64,000 bases of DNA from Peptostreptococcus porci (GCF_009695815.1 NZ_VUNE01000001.1:310001-374000); one strand, 5' to 3'; numbered from the stretch's first letter, positions 25,772 to 35,462 are shown. Notes: generated by a model from the letters alone, not told the origin. Numbers and translations are program-made.

Positions 25772-26849
25772 GAGAAAAAGTTTTTTTGTGGAAGGTGTTA
25801 TTTACCAAATACTATGGATATTTGTAAGTACAATCTTGCTTTTTATTATTTACAGAACAATAGATTCTTTTTTTGTTAACAGTGTAAATCCAGAATTGCC
25901 ATTAGACAAATTTTCTTCCTTTTATTTTGAAATAGGTAAATATATAATGATTTTGCTAGGCGTTGTTATTATATTTATAGGAATATTTATAATACAAAAA
26001 AAAAGGTTCTATGTATATAATCAATATTTTGAGGCTGGTCTGAATTATCTTAAAAATGAAAGTAAGGATTTAATACCATTTCATGAATCATTATCAAAGG
26101 AACGAGCTTCATTTATAGAGCTTCATAATTACCATAAGGAACTTGAAAAGGAGCACGAGCTGGTATACAAGGAAAAAACAGATTTGCTAACATATTTAGC
26201 TCATGATATAAAAACTCCTCTTGCGAATATGATAGGCTATATAACACTATTAAAAGATGAAAAAAATCTTTCCGAAGAACAAAAAAATAAATTTGTTGAT
26301 GTTATATATGAGAATACAAAATATCTAAATCGTTTAAGCGAAGATTTTTTTTCATATTTAAAATTTAATCTAAATGAAATTCCACTAAATTTAATGGATG
26401 TAGATGTAAATATTTTTTTCAGACAGTGGGAAGAAGAGAGAAGCTTATCTATAAGTGATCATATTTTAATTTTAGAGTTTTTAGAATTAGAAAATAGTAT
26501 AATCAAAACAGAGCCACAACTTTTACTAAGGATAATGGAGAACCTTATTACAAATGCGGTCAATTATTCTGTGAAAGGAACGAATATCCATATAAATATT
26601 GAGACGATAAATGGTATGTTAAAAATAAGCGTTATAAACGATGTTTCTCAAAATTTAAATGTGAATTGGAAAATGGCTACTTCAAAATTCTATAGGGGAG
26701 ATTTATCAAGACGAATAAGTAACAATGGATCGGGACTTGGACTCACAATTGTAAATGATATTGTAAAACACTTGGGTGGAACTTTTGAAATTGGAGAAGA
26801 GAATAAAAGAGTTTGTGCCAAAGTAATCATTCCATACAGACCTAATTAA
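25764..26849 (+). CDS. Sensor histidine kinase, VanS type
   Basis: A 361-residue membrane kinase. Two membrane segments (about 13-32 and 55-78) enclose a short external loop of about 22 residues, too small for a ligand domain, so sensing may be within the membrane or through a partner. The H-box is TYLAHDIKTPLANMIGY (His near 146), followed by an N-box NLITNAVNYS and the ATP-lid GSGLGLTIV. The H-box context is close to VanS. It autophosphorylates and passes phosphate to the overlapping response regulator. A terminator follows at 26900. Confidence 0.92.
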   Translation: MGKRKSFFVEGVIYQILWIFVSTILLFIIYRTIDSFFVNSVNPELPLDKFSSFYFEIGKYIMILLGVVIIFIGIFIIQKKRFYVYNQYFEAGLNYLKNESKDLIPFHESLSKERASFIELHNYHKELEKEHELVYKEKTDLLTYLAHDIKTPLANMIGYITLLKDEKNLSEEQKNKFVDVIYENTKYLNRLSEDFFSYLKFNLNEIPLNLMDVDVNIFFRQWEEERSLSISDHILILEFLELENSIIKTEPQLLLRIMENLITNAVNYSVKGTNIHINIETINGMLKISVINDVSQNLNVNWKMATSKFYRGDLSRRISNNGSGLGLTIVNDIVKHLGGTFEIGEENKRVCAKVIIPYRPN

Positions 26850-26899
26850 ATCGTAAAGAAAACGCAAGAATTATTCAAAGATACCGTTAAGTATAAAAC

Positions 26900-26940
26900 A
26901 AAGAGCTATTCTATAATATAAGTAAGGATAGCTCTTTTAT
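26900..26940 (+). terminator. Terminator after the histidine kinase gene
   Basis: AAAGAGCTAT (26900-26909) pairs perfectly with ATAGCTCTTT (26928-26937), then TTAT. It separates the two-component genes from the bacteriocin transcript. Confidence 0.75.
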
Positions 26941-26964
26941 ATTTGAAGAAAATTACTAATTTGG

Positions 26965-26987
26965 ATAATCATTTGTGATTATATAAT
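26965..26987 (+). promoter_or_regulatory. Bacteriocin promoter with perfect dyad
   Basis: ATAATCA and TGATTAT (26965-26971 and 26976-26982) form a perfect 7-bp dyad with a 4-base centre, directly abutting TATAAT at 26982-26987. The dyad covers the spacer/-35 region, so it is a candidate binding site for the neighbouring response regulator. Confidence 0.55.
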
Positions 26988-27010
26988 ATATAAAATGGAG
27001 GTGGAGTTTT

Positions 27011-27052
27011 ATGCATTACAATAATCCTCATAGGTATCGGAACGGAGATTGA
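27011..27052 (+). CDS. 13-codon leader ORF before bacteriocin gene
   Basis: MHYNNPHRYRNGD and a TGA stop, with a strong GGAGGTGG site ten bases upstream. It lies 76 bases before the bacteriocin start in the same transcript. It could be a leader peptide that tunes expression, or a chance frame; the ribosome site is the main argument. Confidence 0.4.
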   Translation: MHYNNPHRYRNGD

Positions 27053-27128
27053 GCGAAGTTTTGGATAATTTTATTCGAAAGAAATATTTCGCAAAAAAGT
27101 TTAAATATTTGAGAGAGGAGAATTTATC

Positions 27129-27515
27129 ATGAAAAAAGCGTTGTCATTAGTATTATTAACAGGTTTGATGTTAGCATCATCTGTACCGGTATTTGCAGCA
27201 GCAGAAGAAACAAACTTGCCATATGTTGAAGGACTTGGTTATGAGATGGAAGTTTTTGAAGAAGATTATACTCAGCCAACATTGTTCAGTTATGATAGTG
27301 GATGGAAAAATTTTTTAGGTGGAAAATGGAGACATGGTGTAGGTAGTCGCTATGTTTGGTCTAAATATGATCACAGTAAAAAAACACATAAAACTACAGT
27401 ACAAGGGGCTGGTGGTAAGTTCTCTTATTCGGGTTGGATAAGTGCGGGAAGTAGAGCAGAGGCTTCTTGGGAAAAAGCATTAAGCGGTAATAGGGCTTGG
27501 GCTGATGTTAAATAG
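27129..27515 (+). CDS. Lactococcin 972 family bacteriocin precursor
   Basis: A 128-residue secreted protein. The signal peptide (about 1-25) ends near VFAAA. The mature C-terminal domain (about 62-128) has the family pattern GGKWRHGVG, a Tyr/Ser-rich strand, KKTHKTTV and the final SGNRAWADV, as in lactococcin 972, which inhibits septum formation by binding lipid II. About 35 acidic residues between signal and domain form a propeptide-like linker. AGAGAGGAG precedes the ATG. The following DUF1430 protein and ABC ATPase are the usual partners of this family. Cysteine-free, so no lanthionine modification is expected. Confidence 0.88.
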   Translation: MKKALSLVLLTGLMLASSVPVFAAAEETNLPYVEGLGYEMEVFEEDYTQPTLFSYDSGWKNFLGGKWRHGVGSRYVWSKYDHSKKTHKTTVQGAGGKFSYSGWISAGSRAEASWEKALSGNRAWADVK

Positions 27516-27548
27516 CAGTAAATAAAAAATAGTTAAACGAGTTTGAGC

Positions 27549-27585
27549 AGTGCCACACTGTTGTTTTAGCATTGTGGCATTTCTC
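27549..27585 (+). terminator. Hairpin after bacteriocin gene
   Basis: AGTGCCACA and TGTGGCATT arms followed by TCTC. Weak as a terminator; it probably reduces readthrough from the bacteriocin gene to the transporter genes. Confidence 0.45.
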
Positions 27586-27611
27586 ATACATAAAGTTGGA
27601 GATGGTGCGAA

Positions 27612-29780
27612 ATGAAAAAAACACTGGGTATATTAACAATTTTACTAATTATAACGATTGGCATAGGAAATTTTTTCTATTCAGATAGTATGTTTTTAAA
27701 TATATTTATAAAAGATTTTAATACGACTGTAAACATTGTAACAAAACCAGAAAAATCCAATAAAACAATAAATGAATTGCAGAAAATAGCCAATAGAAAT
27801 GATATAAGCTTCATAAAGGAAGAATATATTCCTAAAAATAGTAGATTTGATAGACAAAGAATAAAGATTTACATTCATCTAAATGATTCTGAGTGGTTCA
27901 AAAAATCTTTTAGAAATATCTCTATTGCTGATTGTAAAAATAAATTAAATGATTTTGAGAATGTAAAATCAATGAGTTTATTGACATCAAAAGACATAAG
28001 CATAATTCCTTTTCAAAATATCAGCATGGAAAAGGTGAATGGGGATTATCATATAAGAGGGACAGAAGTAAATATTAATAAGTTTATTGAGGAAATAAAT
28101 GAAAACAAAAAATTGAAAACAGAAGCTGTAGTTAATTCAGATTTTATTGTTTCCAGTGAATTCACACAGAAGCAGGCTTTTCTATATACGCTAACGATTT
28201 TTATTATATTTGTAACTATTGTCTTTTGTTTAATTATTTATAATGGGATGATTTCAAAGGAATTATCAATATCAATTTTACTAGGATATAACAAATTAAC
28301 TTTGGCTATTGATAAAATATTAAATCTTCTTGTTGTACCAATAATAATAGGATTCTTGTTAACAATTGGAATTATAGGATATTTAGTAGATCCCATTGAT
28401 ATTTTGGGATTTATTATATCAATGAAAACAATACTTATTTTATTAGCTCTTATAACAGCAGTTCTAATATCAATAGAGTTTATATTGATTTATCTAAAAT
28501 TAAAAGGAATTAATATAATTGCTTTATTGAAGGGTTATAGAAGAATTTATCATAGAAGTTCATTTTTTATAAAAACAGGTTCAATTGTTATGGTTTTTTA
28601 TCTCTCAATTGTAAGCCTCTTGGGACTTGCTGACTACTTTAGTATGAAACAATATATACCTATTTGGGAGAGTTCGAAATACTATGCAAACATGGCTTGT
28701 GCATGGTCTTGGAGTTATGAAAAAGATGATGAAAAGTTCAATAAAATTGTCATACCAAGTCTGATTGATTTATGGGATAGTCTGGATGATAGGGGAGCAA
28801 TATTATTTAATGCACCAAATGTTAGGAAAGAAGGAATGAATACTGATGTGGAGTATCTAAGGCAACAAGCATTTCAAGGTAATTATGCCTATGTAAATAA
28901 AAATTATTTACATATTTCAAATATTTTAGATAAAGATATGAATAAAATAGAACAATATAAAATACATGAAAACGAGTGGATTATTTTTGTTCCAGAAAAT
29001 GTTGAAATTACCGAATTTGATAGAGATAAGATTCACGAAGATCATATTTTTCAGAACATAAAAAAACAAGATACAATCATAGAAACATATGTAAGGTTGA
29101 AAGATAATCAAAGTGTGTTTTCTTTTGACAGTAGCAAAAGGATTGATGAAGCGAATTTGAAAAACTATGTTTTGATAGCAGTAAATGGTAAAGAGTTACT
29201 CCCAGATCACGGAATTAAACTATCATCTTTAGTAAATGGGCAGTTACATCCATATGTTAGAGACCCTAGTAGGGCATATGAAAATTTGAAGGATATAATT
29301 GAACAAACAGAATCCGAGTCGTTCATACTCTATATAAGTTCAGTTTACGATGATGTAGTTGCAAGAATAGATGAATATAAGATGGAGGTAAGCATATATG
29401 TTCTTGGTCTTGTTTTATCTATTATTATTCTGGCAACTTTATTAAAAATAGATAAAGAAACATATTTTTATAATCATGGACAAAGAATAGATGTTTCTAG
29501 GTTGTTGGGATATGGATTTTTCGATATACATCATAAGAAAATTATTGAAAATATAATTGGTCATATCATAAGTATTATCATTTTGTTTATTGTTATTCTG
29601 GTAACAGGAGTAATAAATGATGTTGGACTATTTATACCAAGAGATGGTTGGAGTATGTCTAAACTTTTGATTAGTTTAATATTATGTATTTGTGGAAGTT
29701 TTATATGTTTTGGTATAGAAATTTTACAATTAAAGAAAAGTGAAAGAAGTATTGTACTTAGACTAAAGGAGGGTTGTTAA
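27612..29780 (+). CDS. Bacteriocin-associated integral membrane protein (DUF1430)
   Basis: A 722-residue polytopic protein of the DUF1430 / bacteriocin-associated membrane family found with lactococcin-972-type peptides. A signal-anchor (about 5-23) is followed by an external domain, four membrane segments between about 190 and 300, a segment near 320-340, a large external domain (about 345-590) and final membrane segments near 593-612, 640-665 and 680-700. The layout resembles FtsX/MacB-type permeases with an extracellular insertion. With the ATPase at 29781 it should form the immunity/export transporter. Stop and next start are adjacent. Confidence 0.85.
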   Translation: MKKTLGILTILLIITIGIGNFFYSDSMFLNIFIKDFNTTVNIVTKPEKSNKTINELQKIANRNDISFIKEEYIPKNSRFDRQRIKIYIHLNDSEWFKKSFRNISIADCKNKLNDFENVKSMSLLTSKDISIIPFQNISMEKVNGDYHIRGTEVNINKFIEEINENKKLKTEAVVNSDFIVSSEFTQKQAFLYTLTIFIIFVTIVFCLIIYNGMISKELSISILLGYNKLTLAIDKILNLLVVPIIIGFLLTIGIIGYLVDPIDILGFIISMKTILILLALITAVLISIEFILIYLKLKGINIIALLKGYRRIYHRSSFFIKTGSIVMVFYLSIVSLLGLADYFSMKQYIPIWESSKYYANMACAWSWSYEKDDEKFNKIVIPSLIDLWDSLDDRGAILFNAPNVRKEGMNTDVEYLRQQAFQGNYAYVNKNYLHISNILDKDMNKIEQYKIHENEWIIFVPENVEITEFDRDKIHEDHIFQNIKKQDTIIETYVRLKDNQSVFSFDSSKRIDEANLKNYVLIAVNGKELLPDHGIKLSSLVNGQLHPYVRDPSRAYENLKDIIEQTESESFILYISSVYDDVVARIDEYKMEVSIYVLGLVLSIIILATLLKIDKETYFYNHGQRIDVSRLLGYGFFDIHHKKIIENIIGHIISIIILFIVILVTGVINDVGLFIPRDGWSMSKLLISLILCICGSFICFGIEILQLKKSERSIVLRLKEGC

Positions 29781-30455
29781 ATGCAAAAAGAAAAGGAATT
29801 GCAAATAACCTTAAGAAATATTTCTAAAAAGTATGGAAATAACAGTATTTTAGAAAATATTAGTTTAGATATTTATAAAGGCGATTTTGTTTGTATCTTT
29901 GGAAAAAGTGGAGGTGGAAAAACGACACTTTTAAATATAATTGGAACACTAGAAAATTATGATAGTGGTAGTGTAACTTGTTTTTCAAATCAAGATCCAG
30001 TAAAAAATCCGAAAGTGGGAGAACTATTACGCAGAGAAAAAATTGCTTATTTATTTCAAAATTTTGCGCTAGTGGAAAAAATGACAGTTGAAGAAAATAT
30101 GTTACTTGCTGCAAAATACAATAAAGAAAAAAATAAGAAAAAGTTTATAGAAGTTGCATTGAGCAAAATGGGTATTTCGGATAAATTAAAATCAAGGGTT
30201 TATGAACTTTCAGGAGGAGAACAGCAAAGGGTAGCTCTTGCAAGAAACATGATAAAACCGTTTGAAATTATGTTGGCAGATGAACCGACAGGCTCTCTTG
30301 ATTATGAAAATAAAAAAATTGTAATCGATACACTTATTAAATTAAATGATGAAGGTAAGACGATAATAGTTGTAAGTCATGATAAGGACTTTGAAAAAAT
30401 AGCCAATAAGAATTATATTATTGAAAAGTCAGCTATAAGGGAGGTGTTAAGATGA
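29781..30455 (+). CDS. ABC transporter ATP-binding protein of bacteriocin cluster
   Basis: A 224-residue ATPase of the LolD/MacB-like group. Walker A is GKSGGGKTT, the Q-loop LFQNFALVE, the signature LSGGEQQR and Walker B IMLADEPTGSLD. It starts directly after the DUF1430 gene stop and overlaps the next gene by four bases. It should energise the DUF1430 permease in bacteriocin export or self-protection. Confidence 0.93.
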   Translation: MQKEKELQITLRNISKKYGNNSILENISLDIYKGDFVCIFGKSGGGKTTLLNIIGTLENYDSGSVTCFSNQDPVKNPKVGELLRREKIAYLFQNFALVEKMTVEENMLLAAKYNKEKNKKKFIEVALSKMGISDKLKSRVYELSGGEQQRVALARNMIKPFEIMLADEPTGSLDYENKKIVIDTLIKLNDEGKTIIVVSHDKDFEKIANKNYIIEKSAIREVLR

Positions 30456-31048
30456 CAAGGAAGATTGCTTTATTAGTAGCGGTTCTAGTATTGTGCATTG
30501 TTGGTGTATTCTTTTATATGAACAGAAATAGTGATGATATTGATGTTGCATTTACAGTAAAAAATGAAACAAAAGAAGATTTGGATACAGTAGGTATTGC
30601 TGTGGGAAATAAATGTATTTTGAATAGAACTAATGGAGAACAATTTTATTTTCCAAAAGATTTAGTCACAGGAGAAGAAGATAAAGCTATTGTTTTTACA
30701 GTATTTAAAAATGGGGCAATAGCAAAGTCAGGGAAAATAGAGTTAAAAGACAATAAAGCAGTAAGCATAAGGGCAATAAAAGAAGGAGAAATATCCTTAG
30801 ATATAGCTGCTGAAAAGACAGATACAAAGATTAGTATCCCTAGATTGGATTCTTGGGAAACTAAGACAGATGAAAGCTTTATTGAAGGATCGTATGAGGC
30901 AAAAACAGATTTGAAATATACGTTATATTTATTGGGAAAAGGCGGAAGTTTGGGTATTTCTGATACGGAAACGAAAGGAGTACATGTTGTTGTAAGTTGG
31001 GAAAAACCAAAAGATAAAATAGATAGTTGGCTTGTAATTAACGATTAA
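30452..31048 (+). CDS. Unrecognised membrane-anchored protein of bacteriocin cluster
   Basis: A 198-residue protein with an N-terminal membrane anchor (about 5-23, no lipobox Cys) and a predicted beta-rich extracellular domain from about 30 to 198 that includes repeated charged turns. I do not recognise a family. Its start overlaps the ATPase stop (ATGA), so it belongs to the bacteriocin transporter operon and may be an immunity or accessory factor held outside the membrane. It is the last gene before an insertion-sequence remnant. Confidence 0.75.
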   Translation: MTRKIALLVAVLVLCIVGVFFYMNRNSDDIDVAFTVKNETKEDLDTVGIAVGNKCILNRTNGEQFYFPKDLVTGEEDKAIVFTVFKNGAIAKSGKIELKDNKAVSIRAIKEGEISLDIAAEKTDTKISIPRLDSWETKTDESFIEGSYEAKTDLKYTLYLLGKGGSLGISDTETKGVHVVVSWEKPKDKIDSWLVIND

Positions 31049-31096
31049 AAAATACAATATTTGTAGTAAAAATCGTAAAAATAATAATTTCTTGTT

Positions 31097-31997
31097 AAGG
31101 GGCTGACTCATAAGAGCCCTAAATAAAATACACGCCCACATTCTCCATGTATGGAAATGAATGTGTAGCGTGTATTTTTATTTGTGCTCTCTTTATGAGT
31201 TTTGTATAGGTTAACTTGGCTCTATCGAGCCATATTTATCTTTTCTCGTTGAATAATTTTTAAATTTTATATTTTTTCCGTTAGGACATATAAATCTATC
31301 ATATTGCTCGTCATATTCCCAATGTTGCCAATATTTGATATCTTTTTTATATCTATTTGTCATTTCAAATCTCATTGTATTAAAAGGGATAAGATCTATG
31401 TATGAACATAAAAGTGGCATCCGTATCTGTTTTAGAAAAGCTATTTCTACCTGAAAGTATAGTTTTATATCTCTCATATTTCTTCATTATTGGAGAAAAA
31501 TCTTCAGTAAATTTCTTGCGCAATTTTCTTATTGGATTTATTTTATGTTTCTTACTTACATTCTCTTCCGTAAGTTTTTCTTCGATTTTGTTTAATTTAT
31601 TTCCGATAGTGTCGATTTGTTCAGATGTAATAACAGCCTTTTTATATCTAGAATCTTTTTCTTCCAATGATTTAAGAATATTAGAAGAAATTTCAGCTAA
31701 GTCGCTATATTCTTCTAACAATTCACCTTCGTTATTTTCTTCATATGCATATTTTCAACGACTTCATTAACTATTCTTGAAATATGGTTTTCTGGTATCC
31801 AATCTAATCAATCAGACGGTAATTGTAATTGATTCATGCTATAATCTATGTAGATAACCTTTGAGTTATTCATAAAAAATCATCTCCTTTTTCTTGTTTT
31901 TACCTATTAACATTATATCATGGAGATGTTTTTTTATGCAAAAAATTACCATAGGTAAATCCTACGGCAATTTATGGGACTTTTGGGTCAGCCTCTT
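31097..31997 (-). mobile_element. IS1182-family insertion sequence remnant
   Basis: Imperfect ends AAGGGGCTGACTC (31097-31109) and GGGTCAGCCTCTT (31985-31997) are inverted with 11 of 13 matches. About 900 bases lie between them, roughly half the normal IS1182 length, and the transposase inside is broken, so it cannot move by itself. Confidence 0.7.
31211..31873 (-). pseudogene. Degraded IS1182-type transposase
   Basis: Reverse strand. It begins with ATG at 31873 (site GGAGATGAT), reads NNSKVIYIDYSMNQLQLPSD and then meets an in-frame TGA at codon 22. Reading continues with LDWIPENHISRIVNEVVEN, then in another frame the helical segment to GRNSFSKTDTDATFM (about 31410), and finally the zinc-like region MTNRYKKDIKYWQHWEYDE and FICPNGKN. 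The catalytic core between these last two segments and the C-terminal quarter are deleted. Confidence 0.75.
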
Positions 31998-32170
31998 TTT
32001 TCTATAAGCACAAAAGAATGAAAATGAAATCAGGCTATAAAATAGTATGGAAAGAGATATTTGGAAAAGTTTTGTAGTTGCTTCATAGCAATTAATGTGA
32101 TAATATATTGGAAACTGATAGGCGCTTTTAATAATAGGGAAATGTCAGGCTTATTAAGGAGATAGATACT

Positions 32171-32668
32171 ATGGAAATAAGATATATTAATTCATTAGAC
32201 GACAGGATGGCAATCAGTGGAATTTATGAAGAGTGCTGGAAATATGCATATAAGGATATAATGCCAGAAGAATATCTCAATTTAATAGAAGAAGGTAAAT
32301 GGTCATCAGTTTTAGATTTACCTGGTTGGCAAACTCTCGTATGTGTAGAGGATGGAAAATATGTTGGGACAAGTAGCTTTTGTGAATCAAGATTTTCAGA
32401 TTATAAAAACTATGGAGAGATAATTTCAATTTATTTGCTACCACAATACATAGGAAAAGGGTACGGTAAAAAATTGTTTTCTAGAGTAATGGATGAATTA
32501 TATAAGCAAGGTTATGATAAAATATTTTTGTGGGTATTGGAGGACAATATCATTGCCAAAAAGTTTTATAAAAAATATGGCTTTTTAGAAACTGACAATT
32601 TTATTGAAGAAAATTTTGGTGGAAAACAGCTTCGTGCTGTTATGTTTGTCCATTACAGATATAAATAG
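32171..32668 (+). CDS. GNAT acetyltransferase
   Basis: A 165-residue N-acetyltransferase (Acetyltransf_1). The acetyl-CoA motif is IYLLPQYIGKGYGKKLFSRV, followed by the typical LWVLEDNIIAKKFYKKYGF strand-helix. The substrate is unknown. ATG at 32171 follows AAGGAG. It stands alone between the IS remnant and an SdpI-family gene. Confidence 0.88.
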   Translation: MEIRYINSLDDRMAISGIYEECWKYAYKDIMPEEYLNLIEEGKWSSVLDLPGWQTLVCVEDGKYVGTSSFCESRFSDYKNYGEIISIYLLPQYIGKGYGKKLFSRVMDELYKQGYDKIFLWVLEDNIIAKKFYKKYGFLETDNFIEENFGGKQLRAVMFVHYRYK

Positions 32669-32742
32669 TGTATTCAGATATACTATCCGCCATTTGAGGT
32701 ATATGTGAAAGCGTAGATTGAAAAAACAAGGGAGGTAATTAC

Positions 32743-33096
32743 ATGGGATTTTGGATTTTTATGTTTATTATGACTTTATTAATACCACTGGCACTGTTAT
32801 TGATATGGTATATATGTCCTAAGATTTCGAAAATCAATGGCACTATTGGATATAGGACACCACGCTCAATGAAGAATCAAGATTCTTGGGATTTTGCACA
32901 AAAAGAATGTGCGAAAAACTCTCTAATTTTGTTTTTTCCAACGTTGTTTTTGTCAGTCGTTGTTATGCCGTTTTTTATACATGAACGAAAAGATATTATA
33001 GGCTGGATTGGGTTTTTTGTAACTGTGGTACAGTTGATATCTTTTGGTGCCATAATTTTTATGACAGAGAGAGCCTTGAAAAGGAATAATTTATAA
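32743..33096 (+). CDS. SdpI-family membrane protein
   Basis: A 117-residue protein with three membrane segments (about 5-27, 57-77, 84-104). The conserved GYRTPRSMKNQDSWDFAQKE between the first two is the SdpI/YhfL signature. In Bacillus subtilis SdpI gives immunity to the SdpC toxin and acts as a signal transducer; stand-alone homologues are common and of unknown role. AGGGAGG precedes the ATG. No sdpABC toxin genes are nearby, although a different bacteriocin cluster ends about 1.7 kb upstream. Confidence 0.8.
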   Translation: MGFWIFMFIMTLLIPLALLLIWYICPKISKINGTIGYRTPRSMKNQDSWDFAQKECAKNSLILFFPTLFLSVVVMPFFIHERKDIIGWIGFFVTVVQLISFGAIIFMTERALKRNNL

Positions 33097-33217
33097 AAAA
33101 TAATAGAAACATCGTTGTAACAAAACATATTACATAGTATAATGGATACAATATAAATATCATAAAAATAATTGAAAAGAAATTGTAAATGTAGAATGGA
33201 ATATGAGGTTACTAACT

Positions 33218-33946
33218 ATGATAAAGTATGATAATGTATCACTAACTTGTCCAGTTAATGGGAAAATTCTTGATGGGCTTAACTTCGAGATTGATGAAGG
33301 CGAGTTTTTTGTATTGATTGGACCAAGTGGTAGCGGTAAGACGACAACGTTAAAATTAATTAATAGACTTATTGAACAAACAGATGGCGATATTTTCTTT
33401 CAAGATGAAAAGTTGAACAATTTTGATATTAGAGAATTGCGGTTGGAAACAGGGTATGTTTTACAACAAATAGCACTTTTCCCAAATCTAACGGTTGAAG
33501 AAAATATTGCTCTCATTCCAGAAATGAAAAAAATGGACAAGACATTTATTGAACAAAAGACTAGGGCATTACTAGAAAAGGTTGGATTAGAGCCAGAACA
33601 GTATTTGAAGAGACTTCCAAAGGATTTGTCAGGAGGAGAAAAACAAAGAATTGGTATTTTGAGAGCAATAATTTCTAATCCAAAGGTCTTATTAATGGAC
33701 GAACCATTTTCTGCATTGGATCCTATTAGTAGAACTCAGCTACAGGACCTGATAAAACAACTTCATAAGGAGTATAATATGACGACTGTATTTGTGACTC
33801 ATGATATGAATGAAGCATTAAAGTTAGCAGATAGGATATGCATTATGAAAAATGGCAAAATAGTTCAGTTGGATACACCTCAAGAAATTAAGAATAATCC
33901 TGCAAATGATTTTGTTAAAGAATTTTTTAGTATGAAGGAGGTGTAG
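33218..33946 (+). CDS. ABC transporter ATP-binding protein, EgtV/OpuBA type
   Basis: A 242-residue ATPase of the betaine/choline/carnitine group. The ATG at 33218 (behind GAGG) is chosen over the one at 33203. Walker A is GPSGSGKTT, the signature LSGGEKQR and Walker B VLLMDEPFSALD. Unlike most betaine-type ATPases it lacks C-terminal CBS domains, a feature shared by EgtV, the ATPase of the ergothioneine importer. It is followed after four bases by a permease-binding protein fusion. Confidence 0.85.
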   Translation: MIKYDNVSLTCPVNGKILDGLNFEIDEGEFFVLIGPSGSGKTTTLKLINRLIEQTDGDIFFQDEKLNNFDIRELRLETGYVLQQIALFPNLTVEENIALIPEMKKMDKTFIEQKTRALLEKVGLEPEQYLKRLPKDLSGGEKQRIGILRAIISNPKVLLMDEPFSALDPISRTQLQDLIKQLHKEYNMTTVFVTHDMNEALKLADRICIMKNGKIVQLDTPQEIKNNPANDFVKEFFSMKEV

Positions 33947-33950
33947 GCTC

Positions 33951-35462
33951 GTGGATGTGTTTAGTACATTTATTGAAAGAAAATCTGATTGGAGTCTGGC
34001 ACTCCTTGAGCATTTACAAATATCATTACTATCTTTGATTATAGCGATAATTATAGCAATACCTTTTGGAATTGCAATTTCTAACTATAAAAAGACAAAA
34101 GAGTGGATGCTACAGATTACAGGAATATTTCAAACGATACCGTCATTAGCATTGTTAGGTTTGTTTATTCCATTTATGGGAATTGGTACTCTTCCGGCTG
34201 TAGTTGCTCTTGTTATTTACGCAATATTTCCTATTTTACAAGGAACAATTACAGGGCTTTCTGAGATTGACTCTTCTCTAGAGGAAGCAGCCACCGCTTT
34301 TGGAATGACAAGATGGGAGAAGCTTAAAAAATACCAGTTACCTTTATCAATGCCTATTTTGATGTCTGGTGTACGAACGGCTAGTATTATGATTATAGGT
34401 ACGGCAACTCTAGCTGCATTAGTTGGAGCTGGAGGTCTTGGGTCATTTATTCTATTGGGAATTGATAGAAATAATTCATCACTAATTTTGATTGGAGCTA
34501 CTTCATCAGCAATTCTTGCGGTTGTATTTAGTTGGCTTATAAAACTTTTGCAAGATAAAAGACCGAAAACAATAGTGATTACATTATTGGTTGCTATTTT
34601 TTCTTTGGGAGCAAGTTTTATTCCGCTACAAAATAGCTCAAGTAAGAAAATTGTTATTGCAGGAAAACTTGGTGCCGAACCAGAAATTATCATTAATATG
34701 TACAAAATACTGATTGAAGATGAAATGGATATAAAGGTGGAAATTAAACCTAATTTTGGAAAAACAAGTTTCCTTTATGAGGCTTTGAAATCTGGAAGCA
34801 TTGATATTTATCCAGAGTACACTGGTACGATAACTACTACATTATTGAATGATAAGATAGAAAATATTTCTAATGATCCGGAAACTGTATATAAAATTGC
34901 AAAACAAAAAATTTTAGAGCAAGATGACATGGTCTATTTAAGTCCAAGTAAATTTCAAAACACTTATGCAATTGCAGTGACGGAAAGCTATGCTAAAAGT
35001 AATGGACTAACCAAGATTTCAGAACTGAAAAAAGTGGAACACTCTGCAGTAGCAGGATTTTCTCTTGAATTCAACGATCGAGAAGATGGCAACTTGGGAT
35101 TGAAGTCACTTTACAATGTCAATTTAAATGTAAAAACTATGGAGCCTTCACTAAAATATCAAGCATTGGTCAATAATGATGTGAATGTTATTGAAGTTTA
35201 TTCCACTGATAGTAAGATAATAACTCATAATCTAAAATTATTGGAAGATGATAAGCAATTGTTTCCACCTTATCAGGCGGCACCTTTGATGAAGAAGGAT
35301 ACTCTTAGAAAATATCCGAAGCTAGAGTCGATTCTTGGAAAATTATCAAATAAAATAACTTCAAAGGAAATGAGTGAAATGAATTATAAGGTTGATGTTG
35401 AAGGAAAATCGGCAGCTGAAGTGGCAAAAGAGTATTTGAAGAAAGCAAAATTAATTGATTGA
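33951..35462 (+). CDS. Permease-substrate-binding fusion, EgtU-like
   Basis: A 503-residue fusion. The permease part (about 1-205) has six membrane segments and the EAA loop EAATAFGMTRWEKLKKYQLP. A final membrane segment (about 205-222) connects to an external OpuAC-type binding domain (about 230-503) that begins KKIVIAGKLGAEPEI and contains KPNFGKTSFLYEALKSG and IDIYPEYTGT. This fusion with a CBS-free ATPase is the arrangement of EgtUV, an ergothioneine importer in several Firmicutes; betaine or choline transporters of the OpuB type are the alternative. GTG start at 33951 after GGAGGTG. Confidence 0.85.
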   Translation: MDVFSTFIERKSDWSLALLEHLQISLLSLIIAIIIAIPFGIAISNYKKTKEWMLQITGIFQTIPSLALLGLFIPFMGIGTLPAVVALVIYAIFPILQGTITGLSEIDSSLEEAATAFGMTRWEKLKKYQLPLSMPILMSGVRTASIMIIGTATLAALVGAGGLGSFILLGIDRNNSSLILIGATSSAILAVVFSWLIKLLQDKRPKTIVITLLVAIFSLGASFIPLQNSSSKKIVIAGKLGAEPEIIINMYKILIEDEMDIKVEIKPNFGKTSFLYEALKSGSIDIYPEYTGTITTTLLNDKIENISNDPETVYKIAKQKILEQDDMVYLSPSKFQNTYAIAVTESYAKSNGLTKISELKKVEHSAVAGFSLEFNDREDGNLGLKSLYNVNLNVKTMEPSLKYQALVNNDVNVIEVYSTDSKIITHNLKLLEDDKQLFPPYQAAPLMKKDTLRKYPKLESILGKLSNKITSKEMSEMNYKVDVEGKSAAEVAKEYLKKAKLID

